NCBI GenBank assembly: GCA_031277355.1
Contig: JAITMN010000231.1
Span: 1-8,130 of the forward strand
DNA: 8,130 bases
Direction: 5' to 3'
From: Nevskiaceae bacterium
GTDB taxonomy: Bacteria; Pseudomonadota; Gammaproteobacteria; Steroidobacterales; Steroidobacteraceae
Made by a program: the position numbers and the translations under genes. Within the stretch, counting starts at the first letter, position 1. Each line of letters starts with the position of its first letter. Below are positions 6,550 to 8,130 of the stretch, in pieces. The notes under the pieces were generated by a model. The model did no database searches and had not been told where the DNA came from. It saw only the letters and a program-made list of their open reading frames with translations.

Positions 6550-8130
6550 TTACGGCTCTCGAATCGGCAGTTCCACATAACTGCCGCCATACCATCGCAG
6601 ACGCATCGGCGTCCGGGCGTCTGCGATGGACTCCTCGCTCACATCATTGCCCGCGCCGTAGTTGATCTGCTGATCCGGGCGCTTGTTCACGCCGAGCACC
6701 AGCATCAATCGGCTGCCTGCGGCAAGCCGGCGGCTCATCAGCCGTTCACTGCGAAATTCGATCTGCTGACGCCGGCCGGCTTTGAGCAGGCGGCGACGCA
6801 CGCGGTCTGCGGCATAGCTGGCGCGGAAGGTGATGGCAGGATCAAAGAGCATCACGAACTCGCCGTTGGCGCGCAGTTCGTAGATCGCAAGCGTCAGGTC
6901 CACGTCCTGCTTGTTGGTCAGCAGCTCGATGCGCCCTCTGATCTCGCCGGCCAGGTCCGTGGGGGCCGCCAGCGGCGCGCTGATGTAGGTGGTGGCCGTG
7001 TTGGTCTCGCTGCGATCTCTCATCGACAGTTGCGTGCTGACGAAAGTGTCGTTGGGCGTCTCACGCTGCGCCAGCAGATGACCGCCGGCGGTGATCTGCG
7101 CGTCGAGGTAAAAACGCAGCACGCCGTTGCTCATCGTGCGCAGCGAATCGGCATGACGCCACTGGTCCACACCCTGCGTGATGAAGTTGACGCGATCTTC
7201 CAGCGGCGCGGGACGCTGCGTACCCTTGAAGACATGATCGAGCCATTGATAACGCAGTTGCGTGAGATCAAGCTGCGCCGCCGACTCGGCAGGCTCCCCG
7301 CCACCCTGAACGTAAGGCCCCACCAGCAGGCGGTGATCGGCGCTGGGCAGATAGCGCAGATGCTGATCGAAGTAGTACAGCGCGCCGGATTGATTGGCTG
7401 AGTAATAGCCCGTGACGGTGAGCGCCGGGATGCGCACCTGCGCAAAGCCTTCGCGAAACGGGATCATCTTCTGCCAGTAGCGATCGTAGCTCGGGTGATT
7501 CAGCCAGCGCTCAAAGAAGGGATTGCGCGCGCCGTTCAGGTTATCCAGATCGCGATAACGCCGGCCGCTGGTGAACCACGCACGATCGAGCGCGGCCCAC
7601 GCGGCGCCATCATCGCCGGGCTTGGCTTGGCCATCGCTGCGGCCCGTTACGCGCTGCGCCCAACGATACGCCTCGTTGTGGAAGATGTTGCCGGACATCG
7701 GCATGTCGATGCCGGGGGCCATCGGATCGGCGGTGGCGATGGCTTTCAGCGCGGGCGGCGCGCGGGCAGCGGCAGCCCAGGCGGTGAAGCCGCTGTAGCC
7801 TTCGCCGATCATCGCGACGTTGCCGTCGTTCCACGGTTGCTGCGCGATCCAGGCGATCACGGCGACGGCATCCTCGCCATCGAACTCGAAGGGCAAGGCC
7901 AGCGCCGGCGGGTTCTGGGTGGCGCGCGTGAAGGCGATGACGCCGGCATAGCCATGCGCGGCGGGCGCGGCAGCGGACTGGGTCGAGTCGTGATGAATCG
8001 TGAATTCCAGCAACGCGGGCATGGCGCGGGCGCTGTTTTTCGGACGCACCACCTGCGCTTGCAGTTGCACGCCATTGGCGGCGGGCACGCGCACGGACTC
8101 GAACACATAACGCCGCCGCTCGTCTTCAGA
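6550..8130 (-). CDS. CocE/NonD-family alpha/beta-hydrolase-like protein, catalytic triad apparently lost (5' end outside window)
   Basis: 526 codons are visible, ending in TAA at 6552-6550. The frame stays open to the window edge: codons before the GTG at 8106 read SEDERRRYV and join smoothly to FESVRVPAANGVQL, the usual N-terminal strand of this family. The true start is therefore probably beyond base 8130. An alpha/beta-hydrolase domain (about visible residues 10-300) is followed by the C-terminal jelly-roll of X-Pro dipeptidyl-peptidase/CocE proteins (about 320-526). The nucleophile elbow reads GEGYSG, where the family has GxSYxG, so the Ser position is Gly (codon 7800-7798). The acid position in TGYYSANQ is Ser (7401-7399), where GYYD is expected. 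The His position in GPYVQGG is Gln (7308-7306), where GPxxH is expected. The fold looks intact, so this may be a pseudoenzyme or a binding protein. It converges on the operon and is transcribed separately. Confidence 0.85.
   Translation of the reverse strand, partial: SEDERRRYVFESVRVPAANGVQLQAQVVRPKNSARAMPALLEFTIHHDSTQSAAAPAAHGYAGVIAFTRATQNPPALALPFEFDGEDAVAVIAWIAQQPWNDGNVAMIGEGYSGFTAWAAAARAPPALKAIATADPMAPGIDMPMSGNIFHNEAYRWAQRVTGRSDGQAKPGDDGAAWAALDRAWFTSGRRYRDLDNLNGARNPFFERWLNHPSYDRYWQKMIPFREGFAQVRIPALTVTGYYSANQSGALYYFDQHLRYLPSADHRLLVGPYVQGGGEPAESAAQLDLTQLRYQWLDHVFKGTQRPAPLEDRVNFITQGVDQWRHADSLRTMSNGVLRFYLDAQITAGGHLLAQRETPNDTFVSTQLSMRDRSETNTATTYISAPLAAPTDLAGEIRGRIELLTNKQDVDLTLAIYELRANGEFVMLFDPAITFRASYAADRVRRRLLKAGRRQQIEFRSERLMSRRLAAGSRLMLVLGVNKRPDQQINYGAGNDVSEESIADARTPMRLRWYGGSYVELPIREP
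6565..6586. terminator. Perfect 8-bp hairpin at the convergent junction
   Basis: CGGCAGTT (6565-6572) and AACTGCCG (6579-6586) pair perfectly around a 6-nt loop. It starts 22 nt after the ankyrin stop and lies within the last codons of the opposing hydrolase-like gene. There is no T-run on either strand, so it is not a classical intrinsic terminator. It could act in both directions as a pause or as a 3'-end-protecting hairpin. Confidence 0.4.
6592..6629. terminator. Perfect 13-bp hairpin at the convergent junction
   Basis: CCATCGCAGACGC (6592-6604) is repeated exactly in inverted form at 6617-6629, with a 12-nt loop. It lies 5 nt beyond the 8-bp hairpin, about 49 nt after the ankyrin stop, and within the coding end of the hydrolase-like gene on the minus strand. 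A perfect 13-bp stem with such a short loop is not expected by chance in 8 kb. It has no U-tract on either side. The likely role is a shared, bidirectional transcription end or mRNA 3'-end stabiliser for the two converging transcripts, since the 6-nt gap leaves no room for one outside the genes. Confidence 0.5.

Noticed and set aside
1..8130. CRISPR arrays, tRNA or rRNA genes, insertion sequences, attachment sites
   Set aside because: No spaced repeat array, no RNA gene features, no transposase and no terminal inverted repeats were seen. Nearly the whole window is covered by the five genes.

Overview
The window is GC-rich, densely coded DNA of a Gram-negative bacterium. Codon use, the two Tat and two Sec export signals, and the gene families (planctomycete-type DUF1592/DUF1588 cytochromes paired with DUF1552, which also occur in Gammaproteobacteria and Acidobacteria) suggest a proteobacterium, perhaps a steroidobacter- or solimonad-like gammaproteobacterium. 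That placement is an inference from gene content and is not secure.

Layout: bases 1-133 are a leader with a 16-bp palindrome (11-26), CCCCTTG/CCCTA-type repeats and a small GC hairpin (94-108). Four same-strand genes follow, forming one tight operon. They are a Sec-exported two-haem cytochrome-like protein of the PSD/DUF1592 family (134-2587), a Tat-exported DUF1552 (HXXSHH) protein (2601-3944), a Tat-exported metallo-beta-lactamase-fold protein (3951-4868) and a Sec-exported ankyrin-repeat protein (4858-6543). The gaps are 13 nt, 6 nt and an 11-nt overlap. A fifth gene converges from the other strand (6550-8130, cut by the window edge) and encodes a CocE/NonD-family alpha/beta-hydrolase-like protein. 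Only 6 nt separate the two stop codons, and two perfect hairpins lie just inside the 3' end of the hydrolase-like gene.

How they may work together: all four operon products carry export signals, so the operon probably builds a periplasmic assembly. Its parts would be a haem electron-transfer protein, a DUF1552 partner, a metal-dependent hydrolase-like protein and a repeat-protein scaffold. The substrate cannot be read from the sequence. The most unusual observations are that the CocE/NonD protein appears to have lost all three catalytic-triad residues (Ser to Gly, Asp to Ser, His to Gln) in an otherwise intact frame, and that the MBL-fold protein has lost two of the usual second-zinc ligands (His to Gln, His to Tyr). 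The locus therefore encodes at least one probable pseudoenzyme and one atypical metal site beside an uncharacterised exported system.
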